Shown: piece by piece, positions 17,320-27,144 of the stretch
How the letters are laid out: the number at the start of each line of letters is the position of its first letter
Numbering within the stretch: position 1 is the first letter of the stretch
Assembly: GCA_023398495.1 (NCBI GenBank)
Contig: JAEWSG010000226.1
Location: 62,001 to 126,000, forward strand
Reading direction: 5' to 3'
DNA from: Bacillota bacterium
GTDB taxonomy: Bacteria; Bacillota; Clostridia; Acetivibrionales; Acetivibrionaceae
DNA length: 64,000 bases
Made by a program: the position numbers and the translations under genes
Notes under the pieces: generated by a model
Databases searched by the model: none
What the model was told of the DNA's origin: nothing
What the model saw: the letters and a program-made list of their open reading frames with translations, nothing else

Positions 17320-18434
17320 TGATTTACAAGGAATTTGGAAATACCGGCAAAAAGGTCTCGGCTCTTGGGTTTGGGTGTATGCGTCTTCCTGAAATCACTA
17401 TTGATGGGCAGAAAAGGGTTGATGAAAATAAATCGAAAGCCATTTTAAGGCGGGCAGTTGAGCTTGGAATCAATTATTTCGACACTGGTTATTTTTATGG
17501 GAATGGTATGAGCGAAGAGGTACTTGGAGATGCACTTTTAGATATAAGGAAAAAGATTTATATATCCACTAAGTGCCATGCTAGTTATGTAAACAGGTCG
17601 GGGGATTTGAGAAGAATTCTTGGGGAGCAGCTTGAAAGGCTAAAAACCGGATATATTGATTTTTATCATCTTCATGGGTTACGGTTTTCTACATATATAG
17701 AAACTGAGAAAAAATACGGATGGCATAAGGAGCTACAGGAGGCAAGAGACCAGGGGCTCATAACACATTTGTCCTTTTCTACCCATGATACTCCTGAGAA
17801 CACGAAAAAAATAATTGATTTAGGAATATTTGAGACTATGCTTTGTCAGTTCAACCTGATTGATAGGAGCAATGAGGATGTTATGGCGTATGCAGCATCC
17901 AAGGGTCTTGGGGTGGCAGTTATGGGACCATTAGGAGGAGGGAGAATCCCGGAAATGCCGGGTGAACTTTCCGCAAAGACCAGAAATAATGTTGAAACTG
18001 CCTTCAGATTTGTTTTTTCGAATCCTAATGTTGATTGTGTTTTATCAGGAATGTCAGACCCAGTAGAACTTGAGGAAAATGTTAGGATTGCTTTGAAAAG
18101 CCAGGCACTTTCTCCTTCGGAATTAAGTGATATAAATGCCCTGATGGAACAACGAAAAAAGCTGGCAGATCTTTACTGCACCGGGTGTTCGTACTGTCTA
18201 CCTTGTCCGGTAGGTGTTGATATACCTACTATTTTTAGCTGTGTAAATTATGTAAATGTGTACGGCATGAAGCAGTACGCAAAAAAAAAGTATCTCGAAA
18301 TAGGGCAGGGACCGGACGGAAAGAAAAAACGTGCAGATGCGTGTATTGGATGCGGTAAGTGCGAAAAAAAGTGCCCTCAGAACATAGAAATCAGAAAACA
18401 GCTTATTGAGGCAAATAATATGCTGAAGTTTTAA
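17319..18434 (+). CDS. Aldo/keto reductase fused to ferredoxin-type 4Fe-4S domain
   Basis: The 371-residue protein has an N-terminal aldo/keto reductase barrel: MIYKEFGNTGKKVSALGFGCMRLP, NYFDTGYFYG with the catalytic Asp/Tyr, the barrel lysine in ISTKC, and FYHLHG. From residue ~285 a ferredoxin region carries CTGCSYCLPCPVGVD and CIGCGKCEKKCPQN. This architecture is common in anaerobic Clostridia. The barrel would reduce a carbonyl with a nicotinamide or ferredoxin-derived electrons. The start overlaps the stop of the carrier-protein gene by one base, suggesting it acts on the carrier-bound intermediate. The exact substrate cannot be read from sequence. Confidence 0.85.
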   Translation: MIYKEFGNTGKKVSALGFGCMRLPEITIDGQKRVDENKSKAILRRAVELGINYFDTGYFYGNGMSEEVLGDALLDIRKKIYISTKCHASYVNRSGDLRRILGEQLERLKTGYIDFYHLHGLRFSTYIETEKKYGWHKELQEARDQGLITHLSFSTHDTPENTKKIIDLGIFETMLCQFNLIDRSNEDVMAYAASKGLGVAVMGPLGGGRIPEMPGELSAKTRNNVETAFRFVFSNPNVDCVLSGMSDPVELEENVRIALKSQALSPSELSDINALMEQRKKLADLYCTGCSYCLPCPVGVDIPTIFSCVNYVNVYGMKQYAKKKYLEIGQGPDGKKKRADACIGCGKCEKKCPQNIEIRKQLIEANNMLKF

Positions 18435-18483
18435 TTTGAACAAGATTTACCTGCGAGTTCATTTTTTAAGTGAGGAATTGAAA

Positions 18484-21400
18484 ATGAGTATGGGGACTAG
18501 TCATCAACAAAAAAATATGTTGGATATGGAAGAACAGAGATTGAACATGCCCTTGGATTATATAAGACCGAATGTGCAAAGTTTTGAAGGAGACAACGTG
18601 AGGTCGCATTTAGACAAGGAATTGACAACAAAACTTAAGAAACTTGGGGAAGACAATGGAGTAACTCTTTATATTGTTTTACTTGGGGCATACAATGTAT
18701 TGCTGAACAAATATACTGGTCAGGAAGACATTGTAGTGGGTTCGCCTATTTCAGGGAGAGACCATGTCAGCCTACAAGAGGTAAGGGGTATGTTTGTGAA
18801 TACACTTGCACTCAGAAATTTTCCTGTGGGTGAAAAATCTTTCCGGGAATTCTTGAAGGAAGTGAAAGAGAATGCACAAAAGGCCTATGAAAATCAGGAA
18901 TATCAGTTTGAGAAGCTTGTAGAAAGACTTGACATAAGAAGAGATATGAGTAGAAATCCGTTTTTTGATACTATGTTTTTATTGCAGAATATTGATATGC
19001 CTGAAGTTAACATGAAGAGCCTGAAGTTTTGTGAGTACCGGAACGATTTGAAAGTATCAAAGTTTGATCTTACATTGGTTGCAATAGAAGCAAAAGATAC
19101 AATAGAATTGGAGCTTGAGTTCTGTACTGCATTATTCAGAAAAGAAACTGCCCAACAGATTCTTAATCACTATGTCAAGGTTCTTGAGGAAATAACAAAG
19201 GACTCGGGTGTGAGCATAAAGGATATAGTGGTTAATTCGGATGAAGAGCAGAAAAGACTGGTGTATGACTATAATAATACAGAATCAGATTATCCTATGA
19301 CAACAATACACAAACTCTTTGAAGAAACTGCTTCTTTGTACCCTGAAAAAGTTGCTCTGGAGTATGATGATGAATGTCTTACTTACAAAGAATTAGATGA
19401 GAAGTCGGATCAATTGGCAGCAAAACTTCAAAAGTCTGGTATAGAAAAAGGTGATATTGTTGCAATAATGATTGAGCGATCCTTTGAGCTTATCACCAGT
19501 ATATTGGCAGTCTTAAAGGTTGGTGCTGCATATTTGCCTATAGATCTTTCATACCCCGAAGACAGAATAAAATACATATTGGAAGACAGCAATGTAAGCA
19601 GAATTCTGGTTAAAGGAACTATTGATATTTTAGAGTTTTATGGTGATATTATAGATGTTTCAGACAAAGAGAATTATATAGAGCATGAAATATTCACAAG
19701 TGAAGGGGCTCCTGAAGATCTTGCATATATTATATACACATCAGGCTCTACCGGTAATCCAAAGGGTGTAATGATAGAGCACAGAGGACTTGTTAACTAT
19801 ATAGTATGGGCAAGGAATACATATATTCCAGGAAGCCAGGATGAAGCATTTGCTCTTCATTCATCCATTTCCTTTGACCTCACGGTAACATCTGTTTTTA
19901 CTCCTTTAATAAGCGGTAACAGAATTGTGATTTATAATGATAATGGAAATGAGCCTACTCTTTTCAGAATACTGAAAGAAAGAAAAGCTACAATAGTCAA
20001 ACTTACGCCAACACATCTTTCGATGATAGCTGATATGGATAACAGCAACCCTTTTGTTAAAAGGTTTATTGTAGGTGGTGAAGATCTCAGAACAAACCTT
20101 GCAAGAGCCGTATACGAAAGTTTTAGCGGAAATGTGGAGATTTTCAATGAATACGGTCCGACAGAAACAGTGGTTGGCTGTATGATTTATAAATATGATA
20201 TTGAAAAAGATCAGAGAATATCTGTACCCATAGGTATTCCGGCTGCTAATACCCAGATTTATCTTCTGGATAAGTATCTAAAGCCCGTACCCACAGGTGT
20301 TGCCGGAGAAATATTCATTTCAGGAGCTGGTGTGGCTAGAGGATATATAAATAAAGAAGATATTACAAATGAAAAATTTGTTATGAATCCTTTTATCAAT
20401 GGAAGCAGGATGTACAGAACAGGTGATCTGGCAAGAATGTTGGAAGATGGAAATATGGAGTTTTTAGGGAGAATAGATCATCAGGTTAAGATAAGAGGCT
20501 TTAGAATAGAGCTCGCGGAGATAGAAAGAAGCCTTTTAAATATTCCCAACGTAAAAGAAGCAGTAGTGATAGACAGAGAAGATTATGAAAGTGGTAAATA
20601 TCTTGTTGCATATATTGTGGTAGAGGAAAAGGTTTCAATAGGTGATATAAGGGATAGTCTTTTAAAAACTCTTCCCGAGTATATGCTTCCTTCCTACATA
20701 ATTCAATTGGATAGGCTTCCGTCAACCAGAAACGGAAAGGTAGACCTAAAGGCTTTGCCCGAACCAGATGGAAATATAGATACGGGAACATTATATGTTG
20801 CACCTTCCAACTCAATTGAGGAAGAATTGGTAAAAATGTGGAGGAAGCTTTTTAGAGTTAAAAATATAGGTGTTACTGATGATTTTTACCATCTTGGAGG
20901 AGACTCAATAAAGGCTGTAAAAATTATTACATGGATCAATGCCAAACATGGGGTGCAACTAAAATTATCCCAACTCTTTGAAGCAAAATGTATCCAAAGG
21001 TTGGCCATAGTTTTATGTGAAGAAAGTACTTCTCCGAACAAGTCTCTGCCATTGGAAAAGGTTGGAAAAATGGAGCACTATCCGGTTACACCTGTCCAAA
21101 AGGCTATGTTTCAAACAAAAATCAATGAATATTCAACAAAATTCAACTTGGGCAGGGTGGATGTTCTGCATGGAAAACTAGATATAAAACGGTTAAACGC
21201 TGCGATTCAGGGATTAATCAATCGTCATGAGGTTCTTCGTACATCTTTTCATCTGATTGGAGGTAAGTATGTACAGCGAATTGCTGACGAAGTCTTGTTC
21301 AAGGCAGAATTTATGGTATGCAGTGAAGAGGAAGCCCAAAGGATAATGACTGATTTTGTGGTACCATTTGATATAGGTTCTCCTCCGCTTCTTAGGGCGT

Positions 21401-22350
21401 GCATCCTTCAAGTTGGCATTGAAAAGTATTATTTGTTGTTGGATATGCACCATAGCTTATATGATGCAGTATCCATGGAATTGTTTGATGAGGAATTATG
21501 GGAGTTATACGATGGCAGGTCGTTAAAACCAATTCTTTTTCAATATAAAGACTATGCGGTTTGGCAGGATAAGCTTTTGAAAAGTGGTATGGCGGAAACC
21601 CTTGAAAAATACTGGAATAAGCAGTTGGATGGGTTTAAGTTTACACAGTTGCCAATAGATATTCCAAAGTCTGAGGCAATAGATTTCAGCCAGGTCAGTC
21701 TTTATATTAAGAACGACGATTATCAGGCAATAAGCGAATTATGCAGCAGTTGGGAAATTACTAAGGCCAGCTTTATTCTATCCATTTTTTTGCTGATCAT
21801 AGGAAGAGAAAGTGGGGAAAGGGACATAACCGTTGGGCTACGAGTATCAAACAGGTTTGATACGTCTCTTAACTGGATGATGGGGTGTTTCTTGGAGAAG
21901 GTAGCAATAAGAGCCTTAATTGATCAGGATGAAAGTGCAAAAGAATTTTTGAGTGCGGTAAATAAAACCCTTGTGGGGGCTATAGATCATGCTTCCTACC
22001 CTTATGATTTGCTTAATAAAAAGATCAGGGAAAAACAAAATGTTGAGGATAAGGAACTATTCAACATAATTGTAAATTATGTGACAGAAGAGGAACGCAA
22101 GCTGTGTTCGTCAAGTCGGCAGTTGATAGTGGAAAGAACTTTCTACATAAAGAAAGTTTTCTCCAAGTATGATATCAACTTTAAAATTTTTGACAGGAGA
22201 AAGGAGATAGAGCTGCAATTTAAGTATATGAGCAGTCGGTATAGCAAGGAGATGATAAAGCGAATGACAGACGATTTCAGAGCCCTTATCAGTTTGCTTT
22301 TGACTACTGAAGACTTGAATATAAAGGACTTGTTTATGCAAAAGACATGA
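18484..22350 (+). CDS. Compact NRPS: half condensation domain, Asn-like adenylation domain, carrier domain, condensation domain
   Basis: I start at ATG 18484 (GTGAGG upstream), giving 1288 residues. Residues 20-265 are only the C-lobe of a condensation domain, with no HHxxxDG half. Adenylation motifs are YTSGSTGNPKG, NEYGPTETVVG, YRTGDLARMLEDG and STRNGKVD. Reading the ten pocket positions gives D-L-T-K-I-G-E-V-G-K, the pattern known for asparagine. The carrier-domain serine is Ser808 (LGGDSIKAV). The last domain is a second condensation domain whose active-site motif is HHSLYDA (His989, His990, Asp994), with Ala for the usual Gly. There is no thioesterase or reductase, so release or further transfer needs another protein. 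It may join an aryl or acyl unit to Asn. Confidence 0.88.
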   Translation: MSMGTSHQQKNMLDMEEQRLNMPLDYIRPNVQSFEGDNVRSHLDKELTTKLKKLGEDNGVTLYIVLLGAYNVLLNKYTGQEDIVVGSPISGRDHVSLQEVRGMFVNTLALRNFPVGEKSFREFLKEVKENAQKAYENQEYQFEKLVERLDIRRDMSRNPFFDTMFLLQNIDMPEVNMKSLKFCEYRNDLKVSKFDLTLVAIEAKDTIELELEFCTALFRKETAQQILNHYVKVLEEITKDSGVSIKDIVVNSDEEQKRLVYDYNNTESDYPMTTIHKLFEETASLYPEKVALEYDDECLTYKELDEKSDQLAAKLQKSGIEKGDIVAIMIERSFELITSILAVLKVGAAYLPIDLSYPEDRIKYILEDSNVSRILVKGTIDILEFYGDIIDVSDKENYIEHEIFTSEGAPEDLAYIIYTSGSTGNPKGVMIEHRGLVNYIVWARNTYIPGSQDEAFALHSSISFDLTVTSVFTPLISGNRIVIYNDNGNEPTLFRILKERKATIVKLTPTHLSMIADMDNSNPFVKRFIVGGEDLRTNLARAVYESFSGNVEIFNEYGPTETVVGCMIYKYDIEKDQRISVPIGIPAANTQIYLLDKYLKPVPTGVAGEIFISGAGVARGYINKEDITNEKFVMNPFINGSRMYRTGDLARMLEDGNMEFLGRIDHQVKIRGFRIELAEIERSLLNIPNVKEAVVIDREDYESGKYLVAYIVVEEKVSIGDIRDSLLKTLPEYMLPSYIIQLDRLPSTRNGKVDLKALPEPDGNIDTGTLYVAPSNSIEEELVKMWRKLFRVKNIGVTDDFYHLGGDSIKAVKIITWINAKHGVQLKLSQLFEAKCIQRLAIVLCEESTSPNKSLPLEKVGKMEHYPVTPVQKAMFQTKINEYSTKFNLGRVDVLHGKLDIKRLNAAIQGLINRHEVLRTSFHLIGGKYVQRIADEVLFKAEFMVCSEEEAQRIMTDFVVPFDIGSPPLLRACILQVGIEKYYLLLDMHHSLYDAVSMELFDEELWELYDGRSLKPILFQYKDYAVWQDKLLKSGMAETLEKYWNKQLDGFKFTQLPIDIPKSEAIDFSQVSLYIKNDDYQAISELCSSWEITKASFILSIFLLIIGRESGERDITVGLRVSNRFDTSLNWMMGCFLEKVAIRALIDQDESAKEFLSAVNKTLVGAIDHASYPYDLLNKKIREKQNVEDKELFNIIVNYVTEEERKLCSSSRQLIVERTFYIKKVFSKYDINFKIFDRRKEIELQFKYMSSRYSKEMIKRMTDDFRALISLLLTTEDLNIKDLFMQKT

Positions 22351-22384
22351 GTTTTATAAAAACCATAGGTCTAGGAGGTGTCAA

Positions 22385-23263
22385 ATGATGGTTAAGAAGG
22401 CAATCAAACCAGCAGCTATTGCAGTTTTGGTACTTGTTCTAATATTTACAACTTTTGGAGTTGTACAGCCAGGACACGTAGGAATTTTTATGACGCTGGG
22501 TATGATTTCTAATGATGTAAAAGAGGAAGGGGTATATCTTAAGATTCCATTTGTTCAGAGTGTGAAACATATGGATGTTCGTACAAGGAAAATTGAATGG
22601 ATAAAAAGTGAAGAGACAATTAATGCAATGAGTAAAGATATGCTGGATGTTTATGTCCAGGCGGTTGTAACCTATCACCCTGTTGCGATAAAGGGTGCTG
22701 TAATTTATAGAACTCTGGGAATGGAATTTGGGGAAACCCTTGTGGGACCTCTTACAGTTAATGCAATTAAATCGAATTTTGGGAAATATGGTGTTTCCGA
22801 TATCATGGAAAACAGAGAAAAAATAATAGAAAGCATCAACACGGACTTAAGAGAACAGTTGGCTCAGCACAATATGATTTTAGAGTTTGTGTCTTTAGTT
22901 AATATTGATTTTCGTCCTGAATTAAAAGAGGCTATTGAACAGAGCCAGATAGCACAAAAACAGGTTGAGACGCAGAAATATACACTGGAGAAACAGGCTC
23001 TGGAAGCTCAGCAACAGGTTAAGAAAGCAGAGGCAGACAAACAGGCAAAGATTTTGGCTGCCGAAGCAGAAGAGGAATATAACAAAAAAGTGGCAGAAAG
23101 CCTTAATGACGAGCTTTTGAAGTATAAATCAATACAGATACAGGAAAAAGCTATAGAGAAGTGGAGTGGCTCATATCCGCAGGTTGTGGCTGGAGGACAA
23201 TCTATTCCAATGATACAGATACCCCAACAGTCTCAGGATTATGCAAGTCATCAAGAGCCGTAA
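22385..23263 (+). CDS. SPFH/band 7 (prohibitin-like) membrane protein
   Basis: The 292-residue protein starts at ATG after AGGAGGTG. It has one N-terminal membrane segment, then the band 7 domain (VQPGHVGIFMTLG, GVYLKIPFVQSVKHMDVRTRK). A long charged coiled coil follows (about 180-250, rich in Gln, Lys, Glu and Ala) and a Pro/Gln-rich tail (GGQSIPMIQIP). Family members assemble into membrane rings or microdomains and act as scaffolds or chaperones for membrane proteins. A prohibitin-like gene inside a biosynthetic operon is uncommon. It may organise the ABC exporter or a membrane-bound assembly site. Confidence 0.85.
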   Translation: MMVKKAIKPAAIAVLVLVLIFTTFGVVQPGHVGIFMTLGMISNDVKEEGVYLKIPFVQSVKHMDVRTRKIEWIKSEETINAMSKDMLDVYVQAVVTYHPVAIKGAVIYRTLGMEFGETLVGPLTVNAIKSNFGKYGVSDIMENREKIIESINTDLREQLAQHNMILEFVSLVNIDFRPELKEAIEQSQIAQKQVETQKYTLEKQALEAQQQVKKAEADKQAKILAAEAEEEYNKKVAESLNDELLKYKSIQIQEKAIEKWSGSYPQVVAGGQSIPMIQIPQQSQDYASHQEP

Positions 23264-23293
23264 ATTAAACTTTGTGAGGAAGGGGGCGATTCG

Positions 23294-24403
23294 TTGGGAA
23301 AGAGACTAATGAATGGTATCATGCTTATTACGGTTGTCCTTGGACTTAGCCTTTTTATATTGAAAGGTTATCATGCGTTGCAGTCTGATAATAGTGTATT
23401 ATTTACTTTTTCTGTTACATCAGATTCGCAGGTGGATCTGGATGACCCGCAAATTTTCGAGCAGGAAAAAAAGTGGGGCGTAAGAAGCAGCGTACTAAAC
23501 CGTATGTTGGGCGAAATTCAGGAACAAAAGCCACAGATGTTGTTTTTTAATGGGGATGCCATTGATGGCAACACAAAAGGAGATGCCTCTAAACTAGATA
23601 GCCAATACGCCTATTGGCGGGGAAATATTGCAAGACTTATAGAAAGTGGTATCTATGTATTTCCCATACCTGGGAATCACGAAATGCAGGATACTGATGA
23701 GAAGACGAGAAAGCATGTTGTTACGTCTTTGAATGAAGATTCATGGAGGAAAAATATGGGTGACCTTATTCCGGACAAAAAGCTGTGGGAAGAGCTTATG
23801 AGCGAGCCATTTAGCACTAGTTCGTGGAGTGATATCAACTATGCTCAGGCTGATGATGACGGAATTCTTTCTGATCAGCGGAAGCTATCGTATTCCTTTG
23901 ACTTTAAGGATTCACATTTTATAGTTGTTAATTCTTTCGCTATGGGAAATGAATACCAAATGCCTCTCATGCGTTTAAAGGAGGATATATTTGATGCTAA
24001 ACGGCGGGGCGTAAAGCATATATTTATTTTTGGGCATTTACCTGCATTTTCGTATAAATTTGATGCTTCTTCAGTTGCAAGAGGCTTAGATGTTAACGTA
24101 GAGGCAAGGGATGCCTTTTGGAAACTGGTGGAGGAAAGCAAAGCTACTTATTTTTGTGGACATGAGCATGTTTTTTATGCCAGCCAACCAAATGGAAGTA
24201 AAGCATACCAAATTATCAGCGGTCCTGCAGGTGGTCCCTTTAAATCAGAAGAACCGGTGAGAAACCCAGACCTTTTAAAGTACTCATGGGTAAACGTTAA
24301 AGTATACAAAGATGGTAAGGTACATATAGATGCTTTCGGGTTTGATGATAATGGGGGGAAGACAAGTGTTTTAAAATGCTGGGATTTAGAAAGCGGGTTT
24401 TGA
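23294..24403 (+). CDS. Membrane-anchored or secreted calcineurin-like metallophosphoesterase
   Basis: The start is TTG 23294 with AGGGGGCG upstream. The 369-residue protein has an N-terminal hydrophobic segment (GIMLITVVLGLSLFIL), so it probably acts outside the membrane. Metallophosphoesterase motifs are in order: SVTSDSQVD, FFNGDAIDG, PGNHEMQ, FGHLPAF and CGHEHVFY. These bind two metal ions and cleave phosphate esters. In this cluster it could remove a phosphate from an exported intermediate, which would pair with the phosphohistidine domain encoded at 11689; that link is speculation. It follows the prohibitin gene by 30 bases. Confidence 0.82.
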   Translation: MGKRLMNGIMLITVVLGLSLFILKGYHALQSDNSVLFTFSVTSDSQVDLDDPQIFEQEKKWGVRSSVLNRMLGEIQEQKPQMLFFNGDAIDGNTKGDASKLDSQYAYWRGNIARLIESGIYVFPIPGNHEMQDTDEKTRKHVVTSLNEDSWRKNMGDLIPDKKLWEELMSEPFSTSSWSDINYAQADDDGILSDQRKLSYSFDFKDSHFIVVNSFAMGNEYQMPLMRLKEDIFDAKRRGVKHIFIFGHLPAFSYKFDASSVARGLDVNVEARDAFWKLVEESKATYFCGHEHVFYASQPNGSKAYQIISGPAGGPFKSEEPVRNPDLLKYSWVNVKVYKDGKVHIDAFGFDDNGGKTSVLKCWDLESGF

Positions 24404-24420
24404 TACGAAACATCCGTCGA

Positions 24421-24479
24421 AGGGAATCATAGGGTTCCCTAGCGAACAAGAAAAGTCTTGAGCGAAGCGAGTTTTCTTG
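24421..24479 (+). promoter_or_regulatory. Two intercistronic hairpins before the exporter genes
   Basis: AGGGAA (24421-24426) pairs with TTCCCT (24435-24440), and CAAGAAAA (24447-24454) pairs with TTTTCTTG (24472-24479). No long U run follows directly. They lie between the phosphoesterase stop and the first permease start and may moderate or protect expression of the exporter part of the operon. Confidence 0.45.
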
Positions 24480-24505
24480 GAAGGATAATTATGGAAGGGG
24501 AGCTT

Positions 24506-25306
24506 ATGAAATCAATTGGTGCATATATTTATATTGCCAGGATGAAGTTCATGGCATCAATGGTCTACCGGTTTGAGTTTTTTGCTTCGGTTTTTGCTAG
24601 TGGAATCATGTTGTTTGCCACAGTTTTTTTGTGGAAGGCAATTTTTCATGCATTTACCAAAGTAGATGGTTTGACTGAAAGTCAAATGGTAACCTATGCC
24701 ATATTTTCTTCGCTATTAACAACAGTATTTAATGTGAATGTTGAAAAAGCCATGTTTGATAGGATACTGCAAGGAGAAATTGCCATAGATTTCATCAGAC
24801 CAACTCATGTCATATTGAGTTATTTGGCTGAGGATATAGGCATTGCTGCAAGTTTCTTTGTAAGTAAGTTTGTGCCAATGTTAATCATGATATCTATATT
24901 TTATTATAAGCCTATGCCGGAAAGTATTCTTGCACTTATCTTGTCAATTATAAGTGCGATGCTAAGTTTTGGGATATTATGGATAATAGGTGCTATGATG
25001 GGGCTTGTGTATATGAAACTATATGATTTGGCTAACATAGGATTTGTGAAGGATGCTGTCATTGCACTTCTTTCAGGAAGTATTATTCCCATATGGTTTT
25101 TTCCTGAGAGAATTAGGGTTGTGATGAGTTTTCTTCCTTTTCAATATACTTACCAGACACCACTTGGGATTTATATAGGAAAATATTCACATTATGAGTC
25201 TCTAATTTCTATGATTATACAGGCCATCTGGTTGTGCCTTTTAATTATTGCACTAAACCTTATGTGGAGAAAATATAGTAAAAACATACTGATTCAAGGG
25301 GGGTAG
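24506..25306 (+). CDS. ABC-2 family transporter permease
   Basis: I choose ATG 24506 (GGGGAG upstream); ATG 24491 with GGAAGG is nearly as good. The ~266-residue protein has six likely membrane segments and the look of the ABC2_membrane_6 family (IARMKFMASMVYRFEFFASVFASG at the N-terminus, DFIRPTHVILSYLAEDIG in the middle). It forms a pair with the next permease and with the ATPase at 26142. Together they should make an exporter with two different membrane subunits. Its position in the biosynthetic cluster suggests export of the product or of a glycolipid carrier, or self-resistance. Confidence 0.82.
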   Translation: MKSIGAYIYIARMKFMASMVYRFEFFASVFASGIMLFATVFLWKAIFHAFTKVDGLTESQMVTYAIFSSLLTTVFNVNVEKAMFDRILQGEIAIDFIRPTHVILSYLAEDIGIAASFFVSKFVPMLIMISIFYYKPMPESILALILSIISAMLSFGILWIIGAMMGLVYMKLYDLANIGFVKDAVIALLSGSIIPIWFFPERIRVVMSFLPFQYTYQTPLGIYIGKYSHYESLISMIIQAIWLCLLIIALNLMWRKYSKNILIQGG

Positions 25307-25316
25307 GCATACTATC

Positions 25317-26129
25317 ATGAATTTTCTTAAGCAGTGGTTTTCAGTCGCTACTTGTCTTGTTTGGCTCTCAATGAGAAGACAACTGGAAATGCTAATATCT
25401 TTTATTTGTTTTATGGTAGCACTGCCTGTCCGATGTTTGACTGGACTTGTAATTATCTATGTACTGGTAGATAAGTTTTCACCGCTTTATGGGTGGACAT
25501 ACCATCAATTAATATTTATGTATGGGGTTTCTTATGTCAGCGATGGTTTGGCATCTACTTTTGCTTCACAGGCGAGAAAGATCGAGTCTGCCGTTATACG
25601 TGGTGATTTTGATCGATTCCTTGTAAGACCTATGGGTGTTTTATTTCAGTTGTTATTTAGGTTCATTTATCTGGTAGGGTTGATGGAGGTTGTCTCGGGA
25701 CTAATTGTTATGTTGTATGGATGTTTTAAGACGGGGTTTGTTTTCTCTCCTTCGAATATCATAAAGCTTGTACTTGTAATCATTGGAGCAACATTCATTA
25801 GGATAGGTTTCATGGTTATTGTAGGATCTGTAGCATTCTGGACTAAACGGAGTGCGACTTTGATTTGGATTGGTGAAGAGTTAATGCGGAAAACAACACA
25901 ATATCCTATATCTATTTACCCAGAAATATTTCAGGCACTCTTTACATTCTTAATTCCCTTCGGATTCATCAGTTTTTATCCGAGCAGTGAGTTTTTTGGA
26001 TTTGGAAATAGCTTTGATTTGCCTTTGAATTTTGCTCTCTGGACCCCGATTATTGGTGTGTTGTTGTTTGCCATATCTTGCAGGGTATTTGAGCAGGGCT
26101 TGAAAAAATACGAAAGTGCAGGTGCGTGA
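25317..26129 (+). CDS. ABC-2 family transporter permease (second subunit)
   Basis: The 270-residue membrane protein is distantly related to the preceding permease and belongs to the same ABC2_membrane_6-like family. Visible features are RRQLEMLISFICFMVALPVR near the N-terminus, the cytoplasmic IRGDFDRFLVRPMG stretch and several further hydrophobic segments. It begins 10 bases after the first permease and ends 12 bases before the ATPase gene, so the three are co-expressed. It probably pairs with the upstream permease as a heterodimer. Confidence 0.83.
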   Translation: MNFLKQWFSVATCLVWLSMRRQLEMLISFICFMVALPVRCLTGLVIIYVLVDKFSPLYGWTYHQLIFMYGVSYVSDGLASTFASQARKIESAVIRGDFDRFLVRPMGVLFQLLFRFIYLVGLMEVVSGLIVMLYGCFKTGFVFSPSNIIKLVLVIIGATFIRIGFMVIVGSVAFWTKRSATLIWIGEELMRKTTQYPISIYPEIFQALFTFLIPFGFISFYPSSEFFGFGNSFDLPLNFALWTPIIGVLLFAISCRVFEQGLKKYESAGA

Positions 26130-26141
26130 GGTGAACATACA

Positions 26142-27122
26142 ATGGCGTTGATTGAAGTGAAGAACTTGGTAAAGGAATATGTCGTAATAAAAAGAAAAAG
26201 CGGTTTTAAAAATTTTGTTTTAGGGATGTTCTATCCTCAAAAGATAAAAGTAAGGGCGGTAGATAATATTGATTTTACAATCGAACAGGGTGAGATTGTA
26301 GGATATTTGGGCCCAAATGGTGCAGGCAAAAGTACCACTATAAAAATGCTGACTGGTATTTTACACCCAACATCAGGCACCTTGAAAATTGATGGGCTTT
26401 CTCCACAGCAAGACAGAAAAGCGGTTGTAAAAAAGTTGGGTGTTGTATTTGGGCAAAGAACCCAGCTCTACTGGGAGTTAAGGCTTGGGGAGTCCTTTGA
26501 GCTTCTTAAGCGGATTTATCAAGTTGATGATAAATTATTTAAACAAAACCTGGACAATATGTGTGAAGTTTTAGGAATTAGAGAACTGTTGGATATTCCC
26601 GTGCGGCAGCTTTCATTAGGGCAACGAATGAAGGGAGATTTAGCGGCGGCTATGCTACATTCACCCTCAATTTTGTTTCTGGACGAGCCCACTATTGGAC
26701 TTGATGTAGAAGCTAAGCATGCTATTCGTAAATTCATAGAAGAAATAAACCGCATGTTTAAAGTGACAGTCATACTTACTACCCACGACCTGGATGATGT
26801 AGAGCAGCTATGTTCGAGGCTTGTGGTAATAAATCACGGGAAAATTATTGAGGATGGGCCGCTGGATAAGTTGATGGAAAAACTTGCTCTTCACCGGATA
26901 CTTGTAGTAGACTTTGCATCACCTTATGAAGATATTCATTATCCCGGAGCAGAGGTCATTAAGCAAAATGGACATAAGGCATGGATTCAATTTGAAAAGA
27001 GTAGGATGACGGCTGCCGAGCTGATTGCCGATTTATCAAAGACATATCAGATCAAGGATTTGAGTGTTCAAGAGCCCAATATTGAAGATATTATAAGGGA
27101 AGTTTATAAAAAACCAATTTAG
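26142..27122 (+). CDS. ABC transporter ATPase subunit
   Basis: The 326-residue ATPase has Walker A LGPNGAGKST, Q-loop in VFGQRTQLYWEL, signature LSLGQRMKGDLA, Walker B SILFLDEPTIGLD and the switch histidine in TTHDLDDVEQL. The ATLYWEL-type region and a C-terminal extension of about 80 residues are typical of ATPases paired with ABC2_membrane_6 permeases. It energises the exporter formed with the two preceding gene products. Sequence does not show what is transported; the cluster context points to the glycosylated product. Confidence 0.9.
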   Translation: MALIEVKNLVKEYVVIKRKSGFKNFVLGMFYPQKIKVRAVDNIDFTIEQGEIVGYLGPNGAGKSTTIKMLTGILHPTSGTLKIDGLSPQQDRKAVVKKLGVVFGQRTQLYWELRLGESFELLKRIYQVDDKLFKQNLDNMCEVLGIRELLDIPVRQLSLGQRMKGDLAAAMLHSPSILFLDEPTIGLDVEAKHAIRKFIEEINRMFKVTVILTTHDLDDVEQLCSRLVVINHGKIIEDGPLDKLMEKLALHRILVVDFASPYEDIHYPGAEVIKQNGHKAWIQFEKSRMTAAELIADLSKTYQIKDLSVQEPNIEDIIREVYKKPI

Positions 27123-27144
27123 GATTTTTAGAAGGAGGTGTATC

